DNA from: Amycolatopsis orientalis DSM 43388
GTDB lineage: Bacteria > Actinomycetota > Actinomycetes > Mycobacteriales > Pseudonocardiaceae
Direction: 5' to 3'
NCBI RefSeq assembly: GCF_000411975.1
Contig: NZ_ASXG01000161.1
Span: forward strand, 1-50,198
Length of the DNA: 50,198 nt
The position numbers and the translations under genes were made by a program. Under the pieces are notes generated by a model. It had not been told where the DNA came from, did no database searches, and worked only from the letters and a program-made list of their open reading frames with translations. This document shows, piece after piece, positions 1 to 8,929 of the stretch (position 1 is the first letter of the stretch; every line of letters starts with the position of its first letter).

Positions 1-49
1 GGGCGGGGCGGGAACGGCGCAGGCCAAGTGCGCCGTTCCCGCCCCGCTC
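1..49. terminator. Strong hairpin, probable terminator of an upstream gene
   Basis: Bases 1-21 and 29-49 form a 21-bp stem (one G-T wobble) around a 7-nt loop. No T-tract follows. The stem may continue left of the window. Its position before the first gene suggests a terminator for a gene off the left edge. Confidence 0.6.
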
Positions 50-160
50 ATTCTGCACCGAAGCCTCGCCCCGGTCGCGGCGAGGACCTTGCCGGCGCGG
101 CGAGCTCTGGAGAACAACGGGAGTCCGTGCGGGCCCGATCTCGTCGCTGACGTCTGCCAG

Positions 161-610
161 CCGACCACCCCGAGAAGGGAGCGACATGGCCAGCCCCGCC
201 GACCGCCTGCTGACCTCCGTCGCGCTGCTCGACCGTCCCCGCCTCGCCGCGGTCGCCCTCACGCCGCCGACCTCCGCCGCCTTCCTCAACCAACCCCGCC
301 TCACCGCAGTCGTCGTCGCGTCGCTGACCTCCGCCACCCTCCTCAACCCCACCCGGCTCGCCGCGATCGTCCTCACGCCGCCGACCCCCACCACCCTCCA
401 CGACCAACCCCGCCTTACCACAGTCGCCCCGGCATCGCCGACCCCCGCAGCCCTCCTCAAGCACCCCCGGCCCACCACACTCGTCCCCGCGCCGCCAACC
501 CCCGCCCACGCCGACCACCACGCGAACGGAGCGACATGGCCAGCCCCGCCGACCGCCTGCTGACCTCCGTCGCCCTCCTCGACCGTCCCCGCCTCGCCGC
601 GGTCGTCCTC
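161..610 (+). repeat. Degenerate 57-bp tandem array duplicating the start of the downstream ABC gene
   Basis: About 100 bp including a ribosome-binding site, ATG and the first 25 or so codons occur twice, at 161-260 and 511-610, exactly 350 bp apart. The second copy is the real start of the exporter gene (ATG 536); the first ATG (186) is in another frame and its frame stops at 563. Between them the DNA is a degenerate 57-bp repeat: translated from 186 it gives 19-residue units with a recurring L-L-x-x-P-R-L-x-x-V pattern, which also matches the start of the real protein. The array thus looks amplified from the gene's own 5' end. Confidence 0.7.
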
Positions 611-2188
611 GCGTCGCTGATCTCCGCTGGCGCCGGGCTGCTGCTGCCCGCCGCCCTCGCCGCGGCGACCGATGCCGTGCTCAGCGGGCGAAGCAGCACC
701 GGCGCGGTCGGGTGGCTGCTCGCCGTGGGCGTCGCGGAGATCGCCGCGGACGCCGTCCTCGTGGTCCTTCCCGCCCGCCTGACCAGCAACGCGAGCGCAT
801 GGCTCCGCCGCCGCGTGACCGACCGGCTGCTTGCTTTGGGCACCGGATCGCCCTTCGCGCCCGGCGACGCGGTCAGCCGGGTGACCGGCGATTGCGCGGC
901 CGCCGGCGGCATCGCGGCGGTCGTGGTGCAGCTGATCTCGACCGGCGTCCTGTCCTCCGGCGCGGTAGTGCTGCTCGCCCTCCTGGACTGGCGGCTCGCG
1001 CTGGTATTCCTCGGCAGCCTCCCCTTCGCTCTGCTGCTGGCCCGCTCGCACCTGCGGGGCACCGCCAAGGATGTCCTTGCCTACCAACGGGTCTCCGGCG
1101 AGCTGTCCGCCCGCCTGCTCGACGCGGTCACCGGCCTGCGGACGATCGCCGCGTCCGGCACCGCCGACGCCGAGGCCGCCCGGGTGCTGCGCCCGCTGCC
1201 CCGGCTGAACCTGGCCGGTCAGGGCATGTGGCGCACCCAGGCGCGGATGGTGTGGCGAGCCGGTCTCCTGCTCCCGACGGTGGAAATCCTAGCCCTCGCC
1301 GCCGCCGGTTTCGGCGTTCTCGACGGACGCTTGACCGCCGGGGACGTCCTCGCCGCCCTCGGCTACGTCGCGCTGGGGCTCGGCCTGGTCACGCAAATCC
1401 CGTTGCTCACCACGCTTTCCCGCATCCGCTCGGCCGCGCACCGGATCACCGAGGTCCTCGACACCGATCCGCCGCCGCGCGGCGCACTCGGACTGTTGCC
1501 CGGAAACGGCACCCTGGAACTTCGCGGCGCGACCGTGCACGGTGCGCTCGCCAACGTCGACCTCACCATTCCCGGCGGCTGTTTCGCCACTGTGGTGGGA
1601 AGTTCGGGCTCGGGAAAGTCCACTGTGGTCTCGCTGCTGGCCGGTCTCCGCCGCCCCGATGCCGGACAGGTGCTGCTCGACGGCCGCGATCTCAGCGTCC
1701 TGCGCCCGGACGAGCTTCGGGCGGTTGTCGGATACGCCTCGGCCGAGCCCGCACTGCTGGGGGCCACGGTCGCTGATGCCGTCGCTTATGGTTCGTGGGC
1801 GAGTGTCCCGGCGGTCGACGCGGCGTGCCGGACCGCGCGCATCCACGACGTCCTCGTCCGTTTGCCGCGAGGTTACGACACCCCTCTGGCCGAAACGCCG
1901 TTGTCCGGCGGGGAAAGCGCCCGGGTCGGCCTCGCGCGTGCGCTCGCGCGGAACCCGCGAGTGCTCCTGCTCGACGACGCCACCGCCAGCCTCGACACGC
2001 TCACCGAGCGCGCCGTGACGGCGGAACTCGGCCGCCGGACCCGGGTGATCGTGACGCACCGGGCCGCGATGGCCGCGCGGGCAGATGTGGTGGTGTGGCT
2101 GGCGGCGGGGCAGGTACTGGCGGTCGGGCCGCATGCGCGGCTGTGGCAGATGCCGGGTTATCGCGCGGTGTTCACGGAGGAGACGTGA
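536..2188 (+). CDS. ABC exporter half-transporter, subunit 1 (degenerate-site subunit)
   Basis: A 550-residue fusion of an N-terminal membrane domain (about residues 15-310) and an ATPase domain. Walker A GSSGSGKS is near 355-362, the signature LSGGES near 456, and Walker B LLLDD near 480, with Asp where the catalytic Glu is expected. The Q-loop Gln also seems absent (SAE instead of PQQ); the H-loop His is present. The next gene overlaps by 4 nt and has the converse pattern, so the two should form one heterodimeric exporter with a single competent ATP site. ATG 536 is chosen because GGAGCGAC precedes it and the protein begins normally there; the frame is open further upstream through repeat DNA. 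The substrate cannot be told. Confidence 0.88.
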   Translation: MASPADRLLTSVALLDRPRLAAVVLASLISAGAGLLLPAALAAATDAVLSGRSSTGAVGWLLAVGVAEIAADAVLVVLPARLTSNASAWLRRRVTDRLLALGTGSPFAPGDAVSRVTGDCAAAGGIAAVVVQLISTGVLSSGAVVLLALLDWRLALVFLGSLPFALLLARSHLRGTAKDVLAYQRVSGELSARLLDAVTGLRTIAASGTADAEAARVLRPLPRLNLAGQGMWRTQARMVWRAGLLLPTVEILALAAAGFGVLDGRLTAGDVLAALGYVALGLGLVTQIPLLTTLSRIRSAAHRITEVLDTDPPPRGALGLLPGNGTLELRGATVHGALANVDLTIPGGCFATVVGSSGSGKSTVVSLLAGLRRPDAGQVLLDGRDLSVLRPDELRAVVGYASAEPALLGATVADAVAYGSWASVPAVDAACRTARIHDVLVRLPRGYDTPLAETPLSGGESARVGLARALARNPRVLLLDDATASLDTLTERAVTAELGRRTRVIVTHRAAMAARADVVVWLAAGQVLAVGPHARLWQMPGYRAVFTEET

Positions 2189-3930
2189 ACACGGGCAGAT
2201 TTCCCGGACCGGCCATGAGCGTCGGCCGCCTTTACCGGAGCGCGCTCGCCGGGCAGTGGCGCGGCGGGTTGGTTCTCCTCGCCTGCTCTGTCCTCGAAGG
2301 ACTGCCCGCGTTTTTCTCCGGACGGCTCGTTGAACTGGCCGTCAACAGCGGGTTCGCCGCGGGCAGGCCCGGCGTCGGCCTCGGCTGGCTCGGGGTGTTC
2401 GGACTCGCCGCTCTCGCGGGCGCGTTCGGGTCGCGGCTGGTGTGGCGCCAGCTGGGCAAAGTGGTGGAGCCATTGCGGGACGCGCTGGTGACCGCCGTCG
2501 TGCGCGGGGTGTTGCACGATCCCGCGCCGCCGCGGGGCGGGCCGGACGCTCGTGGCGTCGCGCGGATCACTCAGCACGTCGAGGTCGTCCGCGACGCCAC
2601 CGGCGGGCTTCTGGTCCAGGCCCGCGGCATGATCGTCACCACGGCGGCGGCGATCGCCGGGCTGGTGACCGTCGCCGGGTCGCTGGCGTTGCCGGTCGTG
2701 GTGCCGGTGGTGCTCGCGCTGGCCGGATTCGCCGCGCTGCTCCCCTCGCTCGCCCGTCGGCAACGCGCGCAGACGCTCGCCGACGAAGGCACCGCGGGCA
2801 CCACCGGCTCGATTTTCGCCGGGATGCGCGACGTCGTCGCCTGCGGAGCCGAACCGGTCGCCGCGCTGACCGCCGACCACGCGGTGGACCGGCAAGCCGC
2901 CGCCGCGGTGCGCGTCGCCAGGTCAGCGGCGCTGCGGTCGGTGCTCGTGGCGCTCGGCGGGTTCGTCCCGCTGGTACTCGCGCTGGCCTTGGCGCCGTCG
3001 ATGGTCGCTCGCGGCGAACTGACCGCCGGTGCCGCGCTGGGCGCGCTCGTCTACCTGGCGACCACCTTGCAGCCCGCGCTGCGCGGACTCGCCTCCACCG
3101 CGTCCACGGTCGTCCTCCGGCTGCTGGTCGCGCTGCGCCGGCTCGCCGAAACCACCGCCCCGCCCGAACACCGCCCGGAGACCGAAAGCCCCGCCGGACT
3201 CGGCCTCGCCGTCCGCGGCCTGACGTTCCGCTGGGGCGCGGCGCCGGAGCCGGTCGTCCGCGGGCTGAACCTCGACCTGCGCCCCGGCGACCACCTGGCG
3301 GTGGTCGGCCCGAGCGGCATAGGGAAATCGACCCTCGCCGGGCTGCTCACCGGTCTGCTGGAGCCGCAGCACGGCGAAGTCCGGCTGGGCGGCGTACGCG
3401 TCAGCGAACTGGCCGACCGGCCTCGGCATCTAGTGCTGGTGCCGCAACAGGCCTACCTTTTCGCCGGGACCGTGCGGGAAAACCTGTCCCTGTTCCACCC
3501 CGAAGCCTCCGACCGCCGCCTCGCCGCAGCCGCCGAAGCCGTCGGCGCCGCACCGCTGCTGTCCCGCCTCGGCGGTCTGGACGCCGAACTCGGCCCCGGC
3601 GCGGAAGGCATTTCCGCCGGGGAAGCCCAGCTCCTCGCGCTGGCGAGGGCTTATGCCTCGCCAGCCGGAGTCGTCGTCCTGGACGAGGCGACGTCCACTT
3701 TGGACCCAGCTGCGGAGGTCCATGCGGAACGCGCCTTCGCCGACCGGGGAGGCACCCTGATCGTGATCGCCCATCGGTTGTCGTCCGCAGTCCGGGCCCA
3801 GCGCGTGCTGCTGATGGACGGCCGGGACACACTGCTCGGCCGACACGAGGAGCTTCTGGCCACAGCGCCGCGGTATGCCGAGATGATGCGGGCCTGGCTG
3901 CCGGAGCGGTCGCGTCTTGAGGCCAGTTGA
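2185..3930 (+). CDS. ABC exporter half-transporter, subunit 2 (catalytic-Glu subunit)
   Basis: A 581-residue membrane-plus-ATPase half-transporter. Walker A GPSGIGKST lies near 374, Walker B VVLDEAT near 496 with the normal catalytic Glu, and the H-loop AHRLS near 528. The signature is degenerate (ISAGE instead of LSGGQ, near 475). In a head-to-tail dimer the Glu of this subunit pairs with the good signature of subunit 1, while the other site is doubly impaired, as in characterised heterodimeric exporters such as TM287/288 and TmrAB. GTG 2185 overlaps the preceding stop and has GGAGG just upstream; ATG 2215 is a weaker alternative. Probably a small-molecule or peptide exporter of the cytoplasmic membrane. 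Confidence 0.88.
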   Translation: MNTGRFPGPAMSVGRLYRSALAGQWRGGLVLLACSVLEGLPAFFSGRLVELAVNSGFAAGRPGVGLGWLGVFGLAALAGAFGSRLVWRQLGKVVEPLRDALVTAVVRGVLHDPAPPRGGPDARGVARITQHVEVVRDATGGLLVQARGMIVTTAAAIAGLVTVAGSLALPVVVPVVLALAGFAALLPSLARRQRAQTLADEGTAGTTGSIFAGMRDVVACGAEPVAALTADHAVDRQAAAAVRVARSAALRSVLVALGGFVPLVLALALAPSMVARGELTAGAALGALVYLATTLQPALRGLASTASTVVLRLLVALRRLAETTAPPEHRPETESPAGLGLAVRGLTFRWGAAPEPVVRGLNLDLRPGDHLAVVGPSGIGKSTLAGLLTGLLEPQHGEVRLGGVRVSELADRPRHLVLVPQQAYLFAGTVRENLSLFHPEASDRRLAAAAEAVGAAPLLSRLGGLDAELGPGAEGISAGEAQLLALARAYASPAGVVVLDEATSTLDPAAEVHAERAFADRGGTLIVIAHRLSSAVRAQRVLLMDGRDTLLGRHEELLATAPRYAEMMRAWLPERSRLEAS

Positions 3931-4134
3931 ACTGCGGGCTGCCTGAAAGTGTGCGCTGAGCTTCCCGCTGACGCGTGAGAACCCGCCCCTCATACCTTGC
4001 GCGACAGGAAGATCTTGCTCCCGCGGGTCGGGTCGTCGCGGACGGAACGAGACGGACGATGCGCTTCCCGGCTTCCCTCAGGAGGCGTCGATTCGTACTT
4101 CCGCGCAGCCGCGGCGCGGGCTGGCCACCTCTCG

Positions 4135-4185
4135 TTGACAAGTGGAGACCGTCTCCATATTTTCGCTAAGTGGAGATAGTCTCCA
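4135..4185 (+). promoter_or_regulatory. Promoter with two palindromic operators, one filling the -35/-10 spacer
   Basis: TTGACA (4135-4140) and TATTTT (4158-4163) are 17 bp apart. The spacer is exactly occupied by a perfect palindrome with a central base, TGGAGACCGTCTCCA (4143-4157, starting three bases after the -35). A near-copy, TGGAGATAGTCTCCA, lies at 4171-4185; centres are 28 bp apart. The arrangement is typical of steric repression by a TetR- or MarR-type dimer. No such regulator gene is adjacent. Confidence 0.65.
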
Positions 4186-4209
4186 TTTCCCGGGCGATGA
4201 GGTGCGGCT

Positions 4210-5160
4210 GTGAAGATCTTGATGTTCGGACGCGGCGTCATCGCGGCGATGTACGGCTGGGCCTTGGAACGGGCGGGGCACGAGGTGGAGTTCTACGTCC
4301 GGCCGGGCCGGGCGGCGGAGTACGGTGACTCGATCGACCTCGACGTCCGCGATCTGCGGGCGTGGGGGCGGCGGGTCGTCGAGACGTGGCCGGTGCGGTA
4401 CCGGGAGGAGCTGGAACCGGACCATGGGTTCGAGCTGATCGTGCTGAGCGTCCAGCACTACCGGCTGCCGGAGGCGGCGGCTTTTCTGGCGCCTCGGGTC
4501 GGGACGGCCACGGTGCTGGTTTTCGGGAACGTGTGGTCGGAGCCGCTGGACGCGCTCGGGGATCTTCCCTCGGACCAGGTCGCCTGGGGCTTCCCGCAGG
4601 GTGGCGGCGGTTTCGGCGAGGACGGTGTGCTGCGCGGGATGTTGTTGCCGCGCAGCGTGTTCGGCACCCTCGGCGGGCCTCCCGGCGAACGGGAGCGGGC
4701 TGTCCGACGGGTGTTCAGGGACGCTGGGTTCCGGGTTCGGGAACGCCCCGACTTCCGCGGCTGGCTGTGGGTCCATTTCGCGTCGGACGCGGGACTGCAC
4801 TCGCAGGGCGTGCGGGCCGGGTCGTTGAGCGCGCTGGCCGGGTCCCGGGAGGGTTTGCGCGAGGCGTTGCTGACCGGCCGCGAACTTCTGCCGCTTCTCG
4901 AAGCCCGGGGCGTCGACCTGCGGCGCCATCGGGCCGCGGTGCTGCCGTTCCGAGCCCCGACCTGGCTGACCGCTCCGGCGCTGGGCTGGCTGCTGGCCCA
5001 TGTCGCCCCGGCGCGGGTGAATTTCGAGGCGCACTCCGACCCGGACGCCCGCGAGCCGCGCGAGATTTGCCGAGACGCCCTGACCGAGGCCCGGCGGCTG
5101 GGCGTCCCAGTGCCGCGACTGGAGGCGGCGGAACCGTACTTCGGACTGGACCGGAAGTGA
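4210..5160 (+). CDS. Ketopantoate reductase (ApbA/PanE) family NADP-dependent oxidoreductase
   Basis: A 316-residue cytoplasmic protein beginning with a Rossmann fold (beta strand MKILMFG, then GRGVIAAMYG near residues 8-17), continuing into the family's alpha-helical C-terminal half. The family reduces 2-dehydropantoate, but many paralogues act on other 2-oxo acids, so the substrate is open. The GTG start at 4210 follows GAGG by 7 nt. It stands alone, behind a tightly regulated-looking promoter with two operators, which argues against a housekeeping pantothenate role and for an inducible reductase. Convergent repeat DNA follows. Confidence 0.75.
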   Translation: MKILMFGRGVIAAMYGWALERAGHEVEFYVRPGRAAEYGDSIDLDVRDLRAWGRRVVETWPVRYREELEPDHGFELIVLSVQHYRLPEAAAFLAPRVGTATVLVFGNVWSEPLDALGDLPSDQVAWGFPQGGGGFGEDGVLRGMLLPRSVFGTLGGPPGERERAVRRVFRDAGFRVRERPDFRGWLWVHFASDAGLHSQGVRAGSLSALAGSREGLREALLTGRELLPLLEARGVDLRRHRAAVLPFRAPTWLTAPALGWLLAHVAPARVNFEAHSDPDAREPREICRDALTEARRLGVPVPRLEAAEPYFGLDRK

Positions 5161-6069
5161 CTCTTTCGACGGCTGTGGATCGCTTGCGTGGCGGGCCTGG
5201 TTGCCGGGGTAGGCGGAACGCACACGCCGATCTGCTCGCCAGCCACACCCGATGCCGGCCGGGCACGCGAGACCCGCACTCGCTAGGCGCGGCGCGGGCT
5301 GTTCGCGCGAGGCCGGATTGCTTGCCACGACGCGCAGAAACCGTTCGCACGAGCCCGGTCCCCTTGCCACGTCGAGCAGAACTGCTCGCGCGGGTCCGGC
5401 AGCTAACCGCACCACCGGAACTCCGCCCCGACCCGACACCACGCGACACCCCACTGTTCACGCGAGCCCGCCTGCCCGCCACATCCAGCAGAACCCATTC
5501 GCATGCGCCCGGCAGCACACCGCACCACCGGAAGCCCGCCCCAGCCCAGCATCACGCAACACCGCCCACCGTCCACACGAGCCAGTCGGCCGCCGTCCAG
5601 CAGAAGCCGTTCACGCGAACCCGGAAGCTCGCCCCAGCCCAGCATCGCGCGACACCGCCCACCGTCCACACGAGCCAGTCGCCCGCCGTCCAGCAGAACC
5701 CGTTCACGCAGTCCAGCAGCAAACCGCACCATCGGAAGCCCGCTCCGGGCCCCGCATCTCGCGCCAGCGCCCGCCGTTCGCACGAACCCGCATCCCCGCC
5801 ACGTCCAACAGAACCAGTTCACGCAAGCCCGGCAGCACACCGCGCCACCGGAAGCCCGCCCCGGCCAAGCATCACGCGACACGTTCGCGCGAACCCCGCC
5901 GCGCGGCCACTGAATCGTGGAGGCGAATCCGTTGCCGCGCAGCAGATCCTCGGCGGCTCACCCGAGGATTCCCGGCCCGGCACACCCACACAGCCCGGCA
6001 CCCTGGCCCGACGGCCTGGCTCACCACCCCGAAGCAAGGCGAGGCGGCTGCGAGGACAGGCGCGCGGGC
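5161..6069. repeat. Non-coding C-rich minisatellite, about 113-bp unit
   Basis: This 900-bp gap holds no convincing gene. From about 5320 to 5900 it is a degenerate tandem repeat. Copies starting with CAGCAGAA-like bases occur at 5486, 5599, 5691 and 5806 (spacings 113, 92 and 115 bp); the short copy has lost a block containing ACCGCACCACCGGA. Long open frames across it encode only Pro/Thr/His/Arg-rich low-complexity peptide and are products of composition. It ends where the ligase stop codon begins (6070). Confidence 0.7.
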
Positions 6070-8061
6070 TCACACCACCCCGGCCGCGATCAGCTGTTCC
6101 CAGATCACCCCCTGGTCCACGACCTCGACCCCCAGCTTCTCGGCCTTCGCGAGTTTGCTCGCGCCGACGTCGGCACCGGTAATGAGGAGGTCGGTGCTCG
6201 CCGAGACGGACGACGCGGTGGTCGCGCCCGCCGTTTCGCACAGGCGCTGGAACGTGGGGCGCGGCACCTTCTCCCCGGAGCGCGGGTCGCTGATCGCACC
6301 GGTGACGACCACGGTCTTGCCTTCCAGCGGCGCTCCCGCGACGACCGCCGGCGGGAGGTCTTCTTCCAGGACGTCCAGGGAGACCCCGCGTTCCCGCAGG
6401 CGTTCGAGTTCGGGGCGCAGCCGGGTGAGGTGTTCCACCAGCGAGGCGGCGACCTTCGGGCCGATGTCCTCCACTTCCACCAGCCCGTCCACACCCGCGT
6501 CCAGTACTTCTTCCAGCGAGCCGAAGCCGGCGCGGCACAGCCGGGCGGCGGTGCCTTCCGACGCCATCGGGATGGCGAGCCCGATCAGGGCCCGGCGCAG
6601 GCCGACCTGGCGGCTGGCGTCGATCGATTCGATCATCCGCGTCGCCGAGACCTCGCCGATGCGGTCGAATTCCAGCAGGCGTTCCTTGGTCAGCCGGTAG
6701 AAGTCCGACGGATGCTCCAAGATCCCGGCCTCGGCCAGCCGTTCGATCCACACGCCGCCGATCGCGTCGATGTCCGCGGCCGCACGGGACGCCCAGTGGA
6801 TCAGCCGCCGGACGGTCTGCGCGGGGCAGGAAACATTGGTGCAGAACAGTTCCCGGCTGTTGCCCTGTTCGGTGAGCGGCTGCCCGCACGACGGGCACGT
6901 CGACGGCGGGACGATCTCGCGTTCGGCTCCGGTGCGTTTCGACTCGTCGAGCACCCCGGCGACGAACGGGATCACGTCGCCTGCCCGGCGCACCAGCACG
7001 GTGTCGCCGATCTTGATGCCTCGGGCGCGGATGACCTCCTGGTTGGCCAGGGTCGCGCGCGTGACCGTGGTCCCGCCGACGAACACCGGTTCCAGCCACG
7101 CGACCGGGGCGATCTTGCCGGTCTTGCCGACGTCCCAGACCACATCGGACAGTACGGTCGTCTTCTCCTCGGCGGCGAACTTGTACGCCAGCGCCCCGCG
7201 CGGCGAACTCGAACGGGTGCCCGCGGCGGCGTACGCGGCCCGGTCGGCCAGCCGCAGGACGGCGCCGTCGATGTCGTAGTCCAGGTCGTTGCGCTGCTGC
7301 TCGATCGCGGTGATCACCGCCTGCGCGGAGGCCGCGTCGGCGCACCGGCGCATGTCCGCTGCGGTGAACCCGAGTTCCAGCAGACCGCTGCCCAGGTCGG
7401 TTTCCGCGCTGCCGGGCTCGGTGTCGAGGTCGAAGGCGAAGAAGCGCAGCCGCCGCTCGGCTACTGCGACCGGATCCTTCGCGCGCAGCGTGCCGGCCGC
7501 GGCGTTGCGGGGGTTGATCAGCGGTTTGTCCGGATGCGCGGTGTTGTAGGCGGCGAACGTCGAGCGCAGCATCACGGCCTCGCCGCGCACTTCGACCCGG
7601 CCGGGGGCGCTGACCTGGTGCGGGATGCCGTCGGTGAGCGCGCGCACCAGCATGGTCACGTCGTCGCCGGTGGTCCCGTCGCCGCGGGTGACGGCCCGGG
7701 CGAGGCGGCCGTCCTCGTACACCAGGGCCAGCGACAGCCCGTCGAGTTTGGGCATCACGACCACCGGCTGGCCGGGGAACCGGTCGAAAAACGCCTCGAC
7801 CTGCTCCGGCTTCGTCGCCTTCTCCAGCGACAGCATCGGCCGCGAATGCCGGATCGGCGCGTGCAGCACCGCCGGACCGCCCACCTGGTCCAGCGGATTC
7901 GGGTCCGGGGCCAGCTCCGGGCTCGCCTCGATCAACCCGCGCAGCTCGTCCTCGATCGCGTCGTACTCCGCGTCCGCCACCGCCGGGGAACCCCGGTAGT
8001 AGGCGTCGCGCAGCGCCACGATCTGGTCGGCCAGCTCCTGAATACGTTCCCGAACGTCCAC
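6070..8061 (-). CDS. ligA: NAD-dependent DNA ligase (LigA family, possibly a second copy)
   Basis: A 663-residue ligase that seals nicks with NAD as adenylate donor. It has the Ia-like N-terminus (YYRGSP...DAEYDAIEDEL), the adenylation motif KLDG with Lys105, TRGDGTTGDDVT, NPRNAAAGTLR, a four-Cys zinc finger (CPSCG, then CTNVSC, about 385-410), helix-hairpin-helix repeats and a C-terminal BRCT domain (about 585-663). GTG 8061 is chosen because the family's first helix starts there; no good ribosome-binding site precedes it, and a TAGCGT box 9-14 nt upstream suggests a leaderless message. The less usual wording of some motifs (MPKLDG, PMLSLEKATK) hints at a LigA2-type paralogue rather than the sole essential ligase, which I cannot test here. 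Confidence 0.9.
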   Translation of the reverse strand: MDVRERIQELADQIVALRDAYYRGSPAVADAEYDAIEDELRGLIEASPELAPDPNPLDQVGGPAVLHAPIRHSRPMLSLEKATKPEQVEAFFDRFPGQPVVVMPKLDGLSLALVYEDGRLARAVTRGDGTTGDDVTMLVRALTDGIPHQVSAPGRVEVRGEAVMLRSTFAAYNTAHPDKPLINPRNAAAGTLRAKDPVAVAERRLRFFAFDLDTEPGSAETDLGSGLLELGFTAADMRRCADAASAQAVITAIEQQRNDLDYDIDGAVLRLADRAAYAAAGTRSSSPRGALAYKFAAEEKTTVLSDVVWDVGKTGKIAPVAWLEPVFVGGTTVTRATLANQEVIRARGIKIGDTVLVRRAGDVIPFVAGVLDESKRTGAEREIVPPSTCPSCGQPLTEQGNSRELFCTNVSCPAQTVRRLIHWASRAAADIDAIGGVWIERLAEAGILEHPSDFYRLTKERLLEFDRIGEVSATRMIESIDASRQVGLRRALIGLAIPMASEGTAARLCRAGFGSLEEVLDAGVDGLVEVEDIGPKVAASLVEHLTRLRPELERLRERGVSLDVLEEDLPPAVVAGAPLEGKTVVVTGAISDPRSGEKVPRPTFQRLCETAGATTASSVSASTDLLITGADVGASKLAKAEKLGVEVVDQGVIWEQLIAAGVV

Positions 8062-8326
8062 GGACCGGAACGCTACCCGGCCGCACCGACAAAACCGGGC
8101 TGCGACGCAACCGGGGCACCCCGGCGGGCGGGAGAACGCGTTTCCGCTGCGGGAACAGCTGGCTTCCGCGACCGGGACGCTCCCCCTGAGGGGCGCCGGC
8201 TGCCCGCCCAACCGACCTGAGCCGAGCAAAAACGGGAAGGTTCCAGCGCAGGCAGGTGCGGGGATCGTCCGGCCCGCACCGATTCCGGACGAGCTGACGG
8301 GGGTCGGGAAAGCTCGCGGCGACCGG

Positions 8327-8836
8327 TCAGGAAGCCGGATCCGCGTCCAGTTCGGCGAGAGACCGGGCCAGCCGGCGGATCATCGTCCGTCCTTCTTGGA
8401 CTTGCAGCCGGGGGAACTCGAACCCGAGGACCCCCACGCCGGTCACGCCGACGCGGCACCGCAGCGCCTGCGCCATCCCCGGCACCAACACCGGGTCCGC
8501 CACCCAGGCGAGCCGGTCGAGCGTCCACGTGTGCAGCAGTTTGCCCGGGGCGGCCCGGACCAGTCCGCCGACGGTGAAGACCGCCAGCCGGTGCGAGGTG
8601 AGCGTCAAGATCACCCGGCCGGGGATGGCGATCGGCGCTTGCGGGGCGTCGGACTTCCCCCGCCGCGCCGCGAGCGCCATGCCCGCCGCTCCCGCGATCC
8701 CGGCGATGCCCGCCGCACCGGCGATCATGGTGTTCCGCACCCCGCCGGTCCGGAACGCGAGCAACGCGGAGAACACGCGCTCTCCGGGCACGAGGTCGTC
8801 GGCGAGCCGGCTCTGGGCCTTTTCCTGCAATGTCAC
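8327..8836 (-). CDS. Hypothetical protein, possible PH-like domain with a membrane-like segment
   Basis: A 169-residue protein starting at GTG 8836, with GAGGAAGG about 11 nt upstream. An amphipathic N-terminus (LVPGERVFSALLAF) is followed by an Ala/Gly-rich hydrophobic stretch near 35-57, then beta-rich sequence (VILTLTSHRLAVF, LLHTWTLDRLAWV) resembling bacterial PH-like proteins of the YokE type. That similarity is only pattern level. It is transcribed toward ligA but 265 bp separate them. No function is assigned. Confidence 0.65.
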   Translation of the reverse strand: MTLQEKAQSRLADDLVPGERVFSALLAFRTGGVRNTMIAGAAGIAGIAGAAGMALAARRGKSDAPQAPIAIPGRVILTLTSHRLAVFTVGGLVRAAPGKLLHTWTLDRLAWVADPVLVPGMAQALRCRVGVTGVGVLGFEFPRLQVQEGRTMIRRLARSLAELDADPAS

Positions 8837-8929
8837 GTTCCGCGGCCTTCCTCGGTTTCGTCTCCGCGTGGACGATCCCAGGACGCCGGGCGGCCGGGGA
8901 CGGGATTTTCGCCGACGGCCCGGAGCGGG

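Noticed and set aside
186..563. 125-residue open frame in the first repeat array as a gene
   Set aside because: It encodes only decaying 19-residue repeats and ends inside the real gene start. Kept as a repeat and possible upstream frame, not as a CDS.
4362..8220. Long open frames overlapping the ketopantoate-reductase-like gene, the minisatellite and ligA on both strands
   Set aside because: They are Arg/Pro/Ala-rich translations without domains, as expected in other frames of very GC-rich genes.
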